Assembly: GCA_943370295.1 (NCBI GenBank)
Contig: CALRQL020000005.1
Span: 1 to 64,000, forward strand
DNA: 64,000 nt
DNA from: SB11 sp943370295
GTDB lineage: Bacteria > Bacteroidota > Bacteroidia > UBA8524
Reading direction: 5' to 3'
Shown here one piece after another: positions 1-9,883 of this stretch (its first letter is position 1; each line of letters opens with the position of its first letter). Both the position numbers and the translations under genes were made by a program. Below the pieces are notes generated by a model. The model was not told the DNA's origin and searched no databases. It saw only the letters and a program-made list of their open reading frames with translations.

Positions 1-707
1 ACCGAAACATAATGTTAAAACAAAAAACCAACCGTTTGTTGCTTGAAAAAAATAAGCAGATTGAAACACACCAGCAGGAGATTGAGCGAAAAAACCAAGC
101 ACTTGCGCGCTATAACAAGGAGTTGATGACTGAAAACATTAGTGTAAAGTATGAGGTGCTTAAAAGCAAAATAAACCCACACTTTCTCTTCAACTCACTA
201 AGTACATTATCTACCCTAATTATCAAAGACCAAAAAACGGCCATTGATTTTGTAGGCAGGTTTTCTAAACTATACCGCAGCATACTAAAATCGGGGGATA
301 ACAAAGTGGTTTCACTGGCTGAAGAACTGGAGATAGCCGGCCACTATTTATACATGCAGCAAATGCGGTTTGGTAACAATTTATCGGTAACCATTAATGT
401 ACCGCAAAACAAAATGCGCAATTGCGTCCCACCCTTTACGTTGCAATTGCTAATAGAAAACGCTATAAAGCACAATATTATCTCTGAGGAAAACAGCCTG
501 TCTATTGAGATAAAATATGAGTCGGGAAATATCGTAATAAGTAATAACTTGCAGGTGAAAGCCCTGAAAGAACCCTCAACAGGTATTGGCCTACAGAACA
601 TTACCGATCGCTACCGCTTGTTGGAAACGCAACCTCCCGTGTTTGGGGTTGAAAACGGTTATTATGTAGCCCGAATACCACTATTAAACCCTGAGTTTGC
701 AGCATGA
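1..707 (+). CDS. LytS/YehU-type sensor histidine kinase, 3' part
   Basis: This is the C-terminal part of a membrane-associated sensor kinase that would phosphorylate the LytTR regulator encoded next. The reading frame is open to the window edge, so the first ATG (position 12) is probably internal and the sensor region lies outside. A short coiled coil (EKNKQIETHQQEIERKNQ) precedes the His_kinase box KINPHFLFNSLSTL, whose His is the phospho-acceptor of the PF06580 family. An HATPase region follows with the N-box LLIENAIKHN and the G-box STGIGLQNITDRY. The stop overlaps the next gene by 4 bp (ATGA), indicating translational coupling. Family assignment is secure; the signal sensed is unknown. 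Confidence 0.92.
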   Translation, partial: RNIMLKQKTNRLLLEKNKQIETHQQEIERKNQALARYNKELMTENISVKYEVLKSKINPHFLFNSLSTLSTLIIKDQKTAIDFVGRFSKLYRSILKSGDNKVVSLAEELEIAGHYLYMQQMRFGNNLSVTINVPQNKMRNCVPPFTLQLLIENAIKHNIISEENSLSIEIKYESGNIVISNNLQVKALKEPSTGIGLQNITDRYRLLETQPPVFGVENGYYVARIPLLNPEFAA

Positions 708-1438
708 ATTGCGCTATAATTGAAGACGAACAGCACGCCGCAACACACCTTGAGTATTTACTCTCGCAATGTACGCAGGAAGTACAAGTGCAAGCTCGTT
801 TGGGCACGGTAAAATCGGCCTATCAATGGTTGCAAAACAACGAGCCCGATATTATTTTTTTGGATGTGCAATTGGGCGACGACTTAGGTTTTAGCATTTT
901 TGAAAATATGCAGGTAACCACCCCTGTAATTTTTACTACATCGTATGAAGAATATGCTATAAAAGCCTTTGAACTGAATAGCATTGCCTATTTGCTAAAA
1001 CCTGTATTGCTGGATGAGCTGCAAGCATCGCTGAATAAGTACGATAGCCTGGTGCAACAACCCAAAACCTACGAAAACCTTAGCCGCATACATAGCCCCT
1101 ATCAAAAACGTTTCTTAGTACAATCGGGAAAAGAAATTGTATCGTTGCTTGCCGATGATATTGCCTACTTTTATGTACAAAACCGCCATTTGATTATTGC
1201 AACCCTGGATGGTAAAAAATATTTGTTTGATGGCAGCCTTGATGCCATGGAAACGAGAGTTAATCCTGAAAATTTCTTTCGTATCAACCGTCAGTTCATT
1301 GTATCGTTTAATGCCATAGAAAAAATGTTTAACCACACCCGCGGCAGGGTGAAATTGATTACCCGCCCGCTATCAAAAGAAGATATGATAGTGAGCATTG
1401 ATAGGGCGGCTGAGTTTAAAGACTGGCTAAACAGGTAA
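704..1438 (+). CDS. LytTR-family response regulator
   Basis: This is the cognate transcription regulator of the upstream LytS-type kinase. Residues 1-120 form a receiver domain with the acidic pair E7/D8, phospho-acceptor D54 in FLDVQLG, a T/S at 78-80 and K99 in YLLKP. Residues about 140-244 form a LytTR DNA-binding domain (FLVQSGKEIVSLLADDI, then FFRINRQFIVSFNAIEK). Length and domain order are normal. It overlaps the kinase by 4 bp, so the two are one operon. Targets cannot be read from the sequence; the large secreted protein gene downstream is only a positional candidate. Confidence 0.93.
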   Translation: MNCAIIEDEQHAATHLEYLLSQCTQEVQVQARLGTVKSAYQWLQNNEPDIIFLDVQLGDDLGFSIFENMQVTTPVIFTTSYEEYAIKAFELNSIAYLLKPVLLDELQASLNKYDSLVQQPKTYENLSRIHSPYQKRFLVQSGKEIVSLLADDIAYFYVQNRHLIIATLDGKKYLFDGSLDAMETRVNPENFFRINRQFIVSFNAIEKMFNHTRGRVKLITRPLSKEDMIVSIDRAAEFKDWLNR

Positions 1439-1561
1439 CACCTTTTACAATTTCAAGCATAAAAAAAACACCTTCGCGCCAAAATGACGCAAATTAGAGG
1501 TATTTGCCACAACATTTATGGGGTACTGCGTTATCTATGTTGATTAAACAAGGCTTAGGAT

Positions 1562-4500
1562 ATGAAACGTTCATTACAGTTTTTAGCAATTTTGATTTTG
1601 CTTGTCCTTTCACACACAAGGATAGAGGCACAAACCAACTCGGTAGAGTTGAAAAGCGGTTCGGGAAGCCTGATAAGTTCCCATAACTCAGTATCGGCTG
1701 CGGTTGCAGCAATTCCATCAACTATTACACAAGCATACGTAATAGAAATAACTACAGCCTACACTGGCGCCAACGAAACTTTTCCGATTTCTTTTCCGGT
1801 AAAATCAGGCGCAAGCGCAAGCAATACCATTACATTACGTCCGGCATCGGGTGCTAATGTTACTATGACTGCATCCGTAACCACTACTACAACGGGGTTG
1901 ATTGAGATTAATGATGCGGATTACGTTATTATTGACGGGCGTGCAGGCGGCACAGGCACAACCAATAACTTAACCATTAATAATACCGCCACTGCTGCGT
2001 CGGCCACCATCATGTTATTAGGCGGAGCAACCAACAATATAATTCGTAATTGTAACCTAAGCCATGCATCAAGCTCCAGCTTAGGTCGTTCAATCGGCTT
2101 TAGCACATCTGTTGGTAATAATAGCGGCAACTCTGACAACTTAGTTCAGTTTTGTAAATTTACAGGCGGCAGGGCTAATATCTCTTTTAGTGGTACTACC
2201 GGTATATTAAACACCCGTAACAAAATTTACGGCTGTGAGTTTGTTGATAACAGAGCCTACGGCATCTATTCTGCAACTACTACTACCGGTAAAATAGAAG
2301 TTGACTCTTGTAGCTTTTATATGCTTAACTCTTCTACTACTGCACCTTCGTATATATACTTATCATCTTCGGTAGATACAGTAATTATCACCCGAAATAA
2401 GATGTATGATGTTAAAACAAGTAGCACCGGTGGTGCAGATGGTATATATATTTCTGCCTCTAATGGTAACGTTACCAGAATCATCAATAACTTTATTTCG
2501 CTAAATACCCCCTCAAACGCAACCACACTTAATGGAATCTATTTATTGGGCAGCGGTGTTACCGACACAAAAGTGTGGTTTAATACCGTACGCATCGGGG
2601 GAACTTTGAGTACAGGCGGAACTAGTGGTAATGTACTTTCTACAGCTATCTACAAAACCAACTCAAACGCTTCATCAACGTTCGATTTCAGGAACAATAT
2701 ACTTGTTAATGAGCGTACCGGTGGAACCAGCGGTGGCCAACACTTATTACTTGCCTTTACAAATACCAACGGTTCAATAACCATGGACTACAACACCTAT
2801 AATAGCACAAGTGGTCAGTTTAGCCGTTGGGGCACAACTGTTAGCTCGTCGTTAACAGGCCACCAAAGTTCATTCTCTTCAGGTGTTGATTTAAACTCTA
2901 ATGAAAAACCTGTTAACTTTATATCAGCCAACGATTTACACTTAACCGGTACATCTTTGGGTGATGGAGACCTTAAAGCACAAATAATATTGCAGGTAAC
3001 GAATGATATTGACAACAACCCTCGCGGTGGCTCAACATACAGAGGGGCTGATGACGATCCTGCTAACCCTATTTTAGGCTCTAAAAATGAAATTGGTGTT
3101 GTTGCTATTAATGAACCTTTGTACGGAACTTGTGCCACTACTACCGATGTGAAGGCTACAGTTAAAAACTTTGGCATTAACCAAGTAGATACTTTTACAG
3201 TAAACTGGAGCATTAACGGCACTTTGCAAACCCCTGTTACTTTTTACCAACTGCTTGATACTGTATTAGGTTCAGGTAGCGTAACACAGCAAGTAACTTT
3301 GGGTAATTTTGCGGTAACACCCGGCACCTTATACACAATTAAAGCTTGGACCAGTTTACCCAATAATTTAACAGATGCTGATAAAACCAATGACTCTACA
3401 CAAAAGCTTTATAAATCGGCATTGGCGGCAGGCACTTATACTATTGGCGGCACCTCGCCTGATTTTGCTACCGTTAGTGATGCTGTAAACGAGTTGAATA
3501 CATACGGTATATGCGGCCCGGTTGTGTTTGATATCCGCAACGGCACTTATACTGAAAAGCTGGTGTTTAATGAAATTCCGGGCGCATCTGCCACAAACAC
3601 TATTACATTTAAAAGCGAAAGCAACAATAAAACAGCTGTAACCATTAGCACTGCTGCCAGTGCATCAACTACAGATAACTTTACTATTTCATTAAATGGT
3701 ACCGACCACATCACTTTCAGAGATTTAACCCTTGAACGCAGTGGCACCGGTACTAACTCTTCGGTACTTTATATTGAAGGAAATATTGAAAACGTTGTGA
3801 TACGCGATAATAAGTTTGTAGGCCCTACAAACATTACAACCGATGCAAACGGTGTTCGTTCGCACATATTTGGCGCAGCAACTACAGTTACCACCAATCT
3901 TTCTATTTTCAATAATGAGATGGCAGGCAACTCAAACGGTGTATGGTTAAATACAAATACTGTAACCCGCTCTACGGGCACCAAAATATACAACAACACT
4001 ATAGATGCTAACTACACAGGTATTTTTATAGCCGGCCAAAACTATCCTGAGATTTATAAAAACAAAATAGTACGCGCCGACCAAACTATTAACGTTGAAT
4101 ACTATGGTATCAGCCTTAACATTGTTGACAGTGCTTACTTTATATCGCAAAACTTTGTTGAATCTAACAGGGGATATGGTATCCGCTTGCGCGACTGTAA
4201 TGGTAACGCCGGAAAAGAAGGACAGGTAATTAACAACATGATTACTATGACCTACGCCGGTACCTCAAGCGTATTTGGTATTAGTAATGAAACTTCGGGT
4301 TCATACCAGTTATTTGCCCACAATACTTGCCAACTTGATGTAGATAATACTTCAACATCAACCACCACAGGCGGTCGCGGTTTCTATATGCCCGTAGTAA
4401 CACTGAATGCTTACAGCAATGTGAGGATACTAAACAACATCTTTTACAACAAATTAGATGGTGTGGCTGCATGGTACACTCCTAATGCATTAGCTGCAAT

Positions 4501-7500
4501 TACAGAACTTGACTATAACTTGTATTATACCACGGGTGAAAATCTTGGTTATGTAACATCAACTTACTACCCTGATTTTACTTCATTCCAAGCAGCTACG
4601 GCAAAAGACGCGCACAGCTATAACTTTGCACCCACCTTTGTTAGCAGCAACAACCCTCATTTATTATTCCTTTCGCGTTTTGCATACGGCAAAAACGGAT
4701 TAAACATAAATGTTGATTATGACGACGATGTTCGTTGTGCATCTTTGCCAACCATTGGCGCTGATGAATACAGCCCTTCACTTGGCATCCCTACCGCTAC
4801 TTTTATAGGACCAAGCGGTGCCGTTACCGGTGATAGGTCGTACTTCTTGTTTAATGGTAATGCCAACCAAATAGCTATTTACAAATGGTATGTAAATGGC
4901 GTGTATGTAAACCAAGGAATTAACCTTGTTTACAGTTTCCCAACGGCCGGTAACTATGATATTTTGATGGTTGCTGAAAACTGTAGCGGTGCAGATAGTG
5001 CCCAAGTGAGCTACACCATTGCCGACCCTGTGCTTGCTCCTACGGCTAACTTCTCATCTGATAGAAACCAGATATACATTAACGAAAGTATTAAGCTAAC
5101 AGACCTTTCACTTAATGGCCCTACTGCTTGGCATTGGAGTGTAACCCCTAACAACGGTACCAATGTTATTTTCACCGACTCAACCGAGCAAGACCCCAGC
5201 ATTTTGTTTACCGAAGCCGGTAAATATGAAATATGTCTGATAGCTGATAACGCAATTGGCAGCAGCGCGCAACGTTGCCGCACGGCTTATATTGAGGTAT
5301 ACCCCATTGTGAATATGTGCGCTGAGAAAACATCGACTTTTGAGCGTGGTAAGATTTATGACGACGGCGGTTCATCAGCCAACTATGCAGCCAACCAGAA
5401 CTGCGCATTCTTTATTAACCCATGCGCTTCGTCGTTAACTTTACGTTTTAACCAATGGACTAACACTGACGCTGATGACAGATTAATTATCTACGACGGT
5501 GATACTACTGATGCTGCTAACATTATTGCCACTATTACAGGTGGTATGACAAATCCCGGAGGCACAACAGGCTTTACTGCAAAAACAGGCCATATGTGGT
5601 TAGTTTGGAAAACTGATGGTACCACACAAGCTGCCGGTTTTGAAGCCGAATGGGAAAGTGTACCCGTTAGCACTAATCCAACAGTAGCAGGATTCAACAT
5701 CCCTGATACATTGTACGAAGATTCTCCATACGATTTTGTAAACACTTCAACAGGTAACGGTTTAACTTTCTTCTGGGATTTTGATTTCCCTAACTATGAG
5801 GCTGATAATAATAACAACTATAACAAAGCCAACCCAACCAAAACATTTGTGTTGCCCGGCACATACAATGTGTTGTTAGAATCAACCAACTGTTTGGGTG
5901 TTGATTCATTCTTTAAACAAATTGTGGTTCTTGCCCCTACAACGGCACCTAAGCCCGTTGATTTTACAGCCAGCCTTACCCGTGTAAATACTGGTGAAGT
6001 AACGCGCTTGACCGACCTTAGCGGACACGGCCCAAGCAGCTGGAGGTGGGAAATTACCCCATCAAACGGAGTACAGTTTATTGACGCTGCCACCAGCCGC
6101 AACCCACGTGTAGCATTTAGTTTTGGCGGTAAATACACCATAAAACTTATTGCTGCTAACAGTGTAGGTGCTGACTCAACTGAAAAAATAGACTACATAG
6201 AGGTGGTTGAATATTGCCGCCCCAACGTGCTTACCACAAACACCGATGTAACCATTCGCCGTGTTAAGTTTGAACAGATAGACCAATCTTCGGATTACGG
6301 TGTAAACAAATACAGCGATTTCAGTTCAAACGGTCAAGTTGCCCAACTTGCCGAAGGAGGTACTTACAACATTAATATTGAACGTAACACCAACAACGAG
6401 CGTGTGAACTTTGCAGCTTGGATTGACTTGAACCAAGACGGTGATTTTGAAGACCAAGACGAAAGAGTATTTTTTGACAGTGCATCTAATGCACAAATAC
6501 TAACGGCACCTGTAACCATACCTGCAAGTGGCTTATTAGGCCCCACCCGCCTGCGTGTTGCAGTAACAAGGGCAAACCTTACTACATTGCCTTGCGGCCC
6601 TGTGGTTGTGGGTGAGTACGAAGACTATAAAGTAAACATTTTGCCTGACGACAAAGCCCCCGTAATAACCATTGTGGGTCCTAACCCTGCCGTTGTTGAG
6701 GTTGGCTACGGTTACACTGATTCAGGCGCTACTGCTTTTGATAATGTGGATGGTAACATTACTTCAACCATTATGATTGTTGGCAGCGCAGATACTTTGA
6801 CTGTAGGCGAATACACTATTACGTACACTTCTACCGACTCAAGGGGAAATACAACTACGGTTGAACGTAAAGTGAAAGTAACGCCCGATGTTACTAAACC
6901 TGTGTTTACTAAAAACGGTGCCGATACAGTAAAACTTTCTGTATTTACTCAATACATTGAGCCCGGATTTAGTGCTATTGACCTTCCATTCGGCACAAAC
7001 TTAACACCGGCGGTTATTACCACCGGCGCCATAGATACTGCCAAAATCGGCACTTATGAGCTAACATACACCGTAGCTGATGCCAGCGGTAATACCGTAC
7101 AGTTAAAGCGTGTAATTATTGTTAGCGATACCACAAAACCTGTTATTGTGCTTAATGGTAATGCTACTATAGAACACAGCGGCAAAACTCCTTATGTAGA
7201 TGCAGGTGCTTCGGTTACTGATAACTACGATGCTTTTGTGCCTTACACGGTTACAGGCAGTGTTAACGTAAACGCTTTAGGCACTTATACACTGGTGTAT
7301 AAAGCTGTTGACGCATCAGGAAATGTTGCCGACTCAGTAGTTCGCACCATTACAGTAGTTGACAAGATTGCCCCTCAAATCACTTTAGTAGGCAGTGATA
7401 TTGTTAACATAGCCCGTTGGCAGTCATACACTGACTCTGGCTACAGGTTGAGTGATAACTTCTACGACAGTGCACAAGTAACCGTTGAAACACTTGGCAA

Positions 7501-7876
7501 CTGGGTAAACAGCAGTGTTGAAGGCTTGTATTATATACAATATCGCGCTACTGACCTAAGCGGTAATGTAACACTTAGTGCTAAACGTGTAATTTACGTA
7601 AATGGTACCAACAGCGTACCTGTGATTGAAGGCGGAAAAGTGAGCGTGTATCCTAACCCAAGCAATGGCAACTTTACAGTTGAAGCTACCCAAGCCTTTG
7701 GCCAAGGGGTAACAATAACCGTTACCAACTTGCTGGGTGCCACCGTTTACCAAACCCAACCAGAAAGTAGTGCTACCAAGGCACTAATAAACCTTGAAGG
7801 GATAAATGCCGGAATCTATTTTGTAAACATCAGCAACGGAAACCGCGTTGAAACCACCAAAATAGTAGTACGCTAA
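1562..7876 (+). CDS. Giant T9SS-secreted multidomain adhesin-like protein
   Basis: This 2104-residue exported protein begins with a Sec signal peptide (hydrophobic LAILILLVL, ending near IEAQ). Residues about 25-450 and 640-1060 look like two right-handed parallel beta-helix regions rich in N-ladder turns (NNIIRNCNLS, NVVIRDNKF). Between them is an Ig-like segment. PKD-like domains (about 1090-1250) are followed by a CUB-like domain with paired Cys (about 1250-1375). Two more PKD-like domains and a GEVED domain (WIDLNQDGDFEDQDE, then GEYEDYKV) come next. Four DUF5011/HYR-type Ig repeats (about 1696-2010) precede a type A T9SS sorting domain (VYPNPSNGNF, from about 2026). Family knowledge implies outer-membrane translocation with cell-surface attachment or release. 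A role in adhesion or glycan binding is inference. Confidence 0.9.
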   Translation: MKRSLQFLAILILLVLSHTRIEAQTNSVELKSGSGSLISSHNSVSAAVAAIPSTITQAYVIEITTAYTGANETFPISFPVKSGASASNTITLRPASGANVTMTASVTTTTTGLIEINDADYVIIDGRAGGTGTTNNLTINNTATAASATIMLLGGATNNIIRNCNLSHASSSSLGRSIGFSTSVGNNSGNSDNLVQFCKFTGGRANISFSGTTGILNTRNKIYGCEFVDNRAYGIYSATTTTGKIEVDSCSFYMLNSSTTAPSYIYLSSSVDTVIITRNKMYDVKTSSTGGADGIYISASNGNVTRIINNFISLNTPSNATTLNGIYLLGSGVTDTKVWFNTVRIGGTLSTGGTSGNVLSTAIYKTNSNASSTFDFRNNILVNERTGGTSGGQHLLLAFTNTNGSITMDYNTYNSTSGQFSRWGTTVSSSLTGHQSSFSSGVDLNSNEKPVNFISANDLHLTGTSLGDGDLKAQIILQVTNDIDNNPRGGSTYRGADDDPANPILGSKNEIGVVAINEPLYGTCATTTDVKATVKNFGINQVDTFTVNWSINGTLQTPVTFYQLLDTVLGSGSVTQQVTLGNFAVTPGTLYTIKAWTSLPNNLTDADKTNDSTQKLYKSALAAGTYTIGGTSPDFATVSDAVNELNTYGICGPVVFDIRNGTYTEKLVFNEIPGASATNTITFKSESNNKTAVTISTAASASTTDNFTISLNGTDHITFRDLTLERSGTGTNSSVLYIEGNIENVVIRDNKFVGPTNITTDANGVRSHIFGAATTVTTNLSIFNNEMAGNSNGVWLNTNTVTRSTGTKIYNNTIDANYTGIFIAGQNYPEIYKNKIVRADQTINVEYYGISLNIVDSAYFISQNFVESNRGYGIRLRDCNGNAGKEGQVINNMITMTYAGTSSVFGISNETSGSYQLFAHNTCQLDVDNTSTSTTTGGRGFYMPVVTLNAYSNVRILNNIFYNKLDGVAAWYTPNALAAITELDYNLYYTTGENLGYVTSTYYPDFTSFQAATAKDAHSYNFAPTFVSSNNPHLLFLSRFAYGKNGLNINVDYDDDVRCASLPTIGADEYSPSLGIPTATFIGPSGAVTGDRSYFLFNGNANQIAIYKWYVNGVYVNQGINLVYSFPTAGNYDILMVAENCSGADSAQVSYTIADPVLAPTANFSSDRNQIYINESIKLTDLSLNGPTAWHWSVTPNNGTNVIFTDSTEQDPSILFTEAGKYEICLIADNAIGSSAQRCRTAYIEVYPIVNMCAEKTSTFERGKIYDDGGSSANYAANQNCAFFINPCASSLTLRFNQWTNTDADDRLIIYDGDTTDAANIIATITGGMTNPGGTTGFTAKTGHMWLVWKTDGTTQAAGFEAEWESVPVSTNPTVAGFNIPDTLYEDSPYDFVNTSTGNGLTFFWDFDFPNYEADNNNNYNKANPTKTFVLPGTYNVLLESTNCLGVDSFFKQIVVLAPTTAPKPVDFTASLTRVNTGEVTRLTDLSGHGPSSWRWEITPSNGVQFIDAATSRNPRVAFSFGGKYTIKLIAANSVGADSTEKIDYIEVVEYCRPNVLTTNTDVTIRRVKFEQIDQSSDYGVNKYSDFSSNGQVAQLAEGGTYNINIERNTNNERVNFAAWIDLNQDGDFEDQDERVFFDSASNAQILTAPVTIPASGLLGPTRLRVAVTRANLTTLPCGPVVVGEYEDYKVNILPDDKAPVITIVGPNPAVVEVGYGYTDSGATAFDNVDGNITSTIMIVGSADTLTVGEYTITYTSTDSRGNTTTVERKVKVTPDVTKPVFTKNGADTVKLSVFTQYIEPGFSAIDLPFGTNLTPAVITTGAIDTAKIGTYELTYTVADASGNTVQLKRVIIVSDTTKPVIVLNGNATIEHSGKTPYVDAGASVTDNYDAFVPYTVTGSVNVNALGTYTLVYKAVDASGNVADSVVRTITVVDKIAPQITLVGSDIVNIARWQSYTDSGYRLSDNFYDSAQVTVETLGNWVNSSVEGLYYIQYRATDLSGNVTLSAKRVIYVNGTNSVPVIEGGKVSVYPNPSNGNFTVEATQAFGQGVTITVTNLLGATVYQTQPESSATKALINLEGINAGIYFVNISNGNRVETTKIVVR

Positions 7877-7914
7877 AGATTACCTTTTTCATTTCCAGTG
7901 CATAATGAGAACTT

Positions 7915-7936
7915 AGTGGCCCCGAAAGGGGCCGCT
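7915..7936 (+). terminator. Intrinsic terminator after the giant T9SS gene
   Basis: A 9-bp stem (AGTGGCCCC pairing with GGGGCCGCT, one G-U) is closed by a GAAA tetraloop and followed by a T-rich tail. It lies 39 bp after the stop codon. Confidence 0.75.
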
Positions 7937-8002
7937 CTGTTTTATAACAACCGCACAAACATTATTAGCAGGGTTTTTATTCTACTTTAAACCCTTTTGC
8001 AC

Positions 8003-8010
8003 TAAGTTTG
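8003..8010 (+). promoter_or_regulatory. Candidate -7 element for the LpxD-like gene
   Basis: TAAGTTTG matches the Bacteroidota TAnnTTTG consensus and sits 22 bp before the ATG. No good -33 TTTG is present at the usual spacing, so the call is tentative. Confidence 0.45.
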
Positions 8011-8032
8011 CCACATAATTTCCTGCTTATAA

Positions 8033-8965
8033 ATGAAACTGCCCCGCAAGCACACCTTACAAGAGGTTGCCCAAATGATAAATGCCCGTTTTGTAGGCCC
8101 TGATGATTTTGCCGTTACCGGAATTAACGAAATCCACATGGTGGAAGCTGGCGACATTACATTTGTAAACGTAGAAAAATATTATAAAAAGGCACTTACC
8201 AGTGCCGCTACTATTGTTCTGATAAATAAAGACGTTGAGTGCCCCGAAGGAAAAGCACTATTAATCAGCGATGATCCCTTTCGTGATTATACGTTTTTGT
8301 GCAAGCACTTCAGCCCTACCCCTATTCCTCAAACAAAAGCCTATCACACGGGTAATAATGTAACCATCGGTAAAAACACCATTATACACCCCGGTGTAGC
8401 CATCAGCGATAATGTTACCATTGGTGATAACTGCATTATATATCCCAACGTGGTAATTTATCACGATACCATTATCGGCAATAATGTAATCATACACGCA
8501 AATGCTACCATAGGCGGTGATGCCTTTTATTACAGCAGTTTCAAAAAAATGCACAGCTGCGGACGTACCATTTTACACGACGGGGTTGAAATTGGCTCAG
8601 GCACCACTATTGACAGAGGAGTAAGCGGTGATACCATTATAGGCAGTGAAACCAAGATAGACAGCCAAGTTCACATAGGCCATGATACTCAAGTAGGTTC
8701 GCGCTGCATATTTGCTGCACAGGTAGCTATAGCCGGCGTTAGCAAGGTTGAAGACAATGTGGTACTGTGGGGTAAAGTAGGCGTGAACAAAGAAGTGGTG
8801 ATTGGCAAAGGAGCTGTTGTTTTAGCCTCTTCAGGCGTTAGCAAAAGCCTTGAAGGCGGTAAAGTGTACTTTGGTGTCCCCGCCAAAGAAAACCGCCGCA
8901 TGCTGCGCGAAATGGCCGCAATGGGTCAGTTACCCGAAATGCTGGATAAACTTCATAAATTATAA
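8033..8965 (+). CDS. lpxD: UDP-3-O-acylglucosamine N-acyltransferase-like (LpxD family)
   Basis: LpxD adds the N-linked hydroxyacyl chain to UDP-3-O-acylglucosamine in lipid A synthesis, in the cytoplasm. Residues 1-100 resemble the uridine-binding LpxD N-domain (HTLQEVAQMINARFVG, then GDITFV). Residues about 110-275 are a left-handed beta-helix of hexapeptide repeats (IGKNTIIHPGVAISDNVTIG). The sequence GHDTQVGSR occupies the region carrying the LpxD catalytic His. The C-terminus is a short helical tail. At 310 residues it is slightly shorter than typical LpxD (about 340), and Bacteroidota often encode an LpxD paralogue of this size, so it may not be the primary LpxD. It stands alone, not in an lpx cluster. 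Confidence 0.78.
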   Translation: MKLPRKHTLQEVAQMINARFVGPDDFAVTGINEIHMVEAGDITFVNVEKYYKKALTSAATIVLINKDVECPEGKALLISDDPFRDYTFLCKHFSPTPIPQTKAYHTGNNVTIGKNTIIHPGVAISDNVTIGDNCIIYPNVVIYHDTIIGNNVIIHANATIGGDAFYYSSFKKMHSCGRTILHDGVEIGSGTTIDRGVSGDTIIGSETKIDSQVHIGHDTQVGSRCIFAAQVAIAGVSKVEDNVVLWGKVGVNKEVVIGKGAVVLASSGVSKSLEGGKVYFGVPAKENRRMLREMAAMGQLPEMLDKLHKL

Positions 8966-9029
8966 CCCTTGTTTCATTGGCCAGCATTAAAGCAATACCC
9001 CGTTAATCTGCCGGAATGTATATTGCAGT

Positions 9030-9827
9030 ATGAAATTTATCCGCCCCATTTTTCTTTTCATCTTCCCCCTTTTATTTAATGGGTGTTTTTTTGGCACGGA
9101 TGCAGCCGATGATATAAAAGAGTTGCTTGATGCGTCAAAGCCTAACCCCGAGGTGGAGCAACGTTTGGAAAAGAAAAAATACACCGGCGAAAAGAAATAC
9201 TTTTACGAAAACAAGAAAATAAAAACCATTATCCGCTATAAAGACGGTAAGCGCAACGGTATATCGGTAAATTTTTACAAAGACGGAAATAAATGCGTTG
9301 AAACCGAGTTTAAAGACGGGAAGAAAAACGGTACACTTACCTGGTATTTCCAAAACGGAAAGCCGTATCGGGTCATTAGTTATGTGAACGATAAGATGCA
9401 AGGCCCTTATACCGAATACCACCACGGCGGGGCAGTAAAGTTTGTAGCCCAATTTAACGAGGACATGCCTTGCACAGGCTACAAAGAATATGATTATAAA
9501 GGCAAAGAAGCGCCTGAGTTGAAAATAAATGTAGAGTATGTGGGATATAACCGCGAAACAGTAAGCTACCGCTACAAGGCTTCATTAAACCAGTCGGTTA
9601 CAAATGCTTTGTTTTACATGGGAACCTTAAAAGAAGGGAAATGCTTTGACGATAGATTAATCGAAAGTCCCTTTTACAATACCGGTACTGAGGCCATTAT
9701 TGATGTGCCTGTAAAAGCCGGCTATTACTACGAAATTCCTATAACCATTATTGCAAAAGTTACTACCAACAATAATGTTGACATAGCTTTACAACGCAAT
9801 TACACCATCAACACCAAAGATAAATAG
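9030..9827 (+). CDS. Lipoprotein with MORN-like repeats
   Basis: The product is a predicted lipoprotein. A short hydrophobic N-terminus ends in the lipobox LFNGC. Residues about 50-150 carry repeated YxDGKRNGxxxxFYxDG units (KDGKRNGISVNFYKDG, KDGKKNGTLTWYFQNG), the MORN_2/YwqK-like pattern. The C-terminal 100 residues look like a beta-rich domain without a recognisable motif. Proteins with these repeats are common in Bacteroidota and are often named YwqK-like antitoxins, but no toxin gene is adjacent, so that role is not supported here. It sits between the LpxD-like and EamA genes on the same strand. Confidence 0.8.
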   Translation: MKFIRPIFLFIFPLLFNGCFFGTDAADDIKELLDASKPNPEVEQRLEKKKYTGEKKYFYENKKIKTIIRYKDGKRNGISVNFYKDGNKCVETEFKDGKKNGTLTWYFQNGKPYRVISYVNDKMQGPYTEYHHGGAVKFVAQFNEDMPCTGYKEYDYKGKEAPELKINVEYVGYNRETVSYRYKASLNQSVTNALFYMGTLKEGKCFDDRLIESPFYNTGTEAIIDVPVKAGYYYEIPITIIAKVTTNNNVDIALQRNYTINTKDK

Positions 9828-9859
9828 AACGTGTGCTCCCTTTAGGGAACGAGCTCCCT

Positions 9860-9867
9860 TATATTTG
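9860..9867 (+). promoter_or_regulatory. Candidate -7 element for the EamA transporter gene
   Basis: TATATTTG is a consensus TAnnTTTG and ends 16 bp before the TTG start codon. It supports that start and independent transcription of the gene. Confidence 0.5.
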
Positions 9868-9883
9868 CCTAAAATAAACGCTT

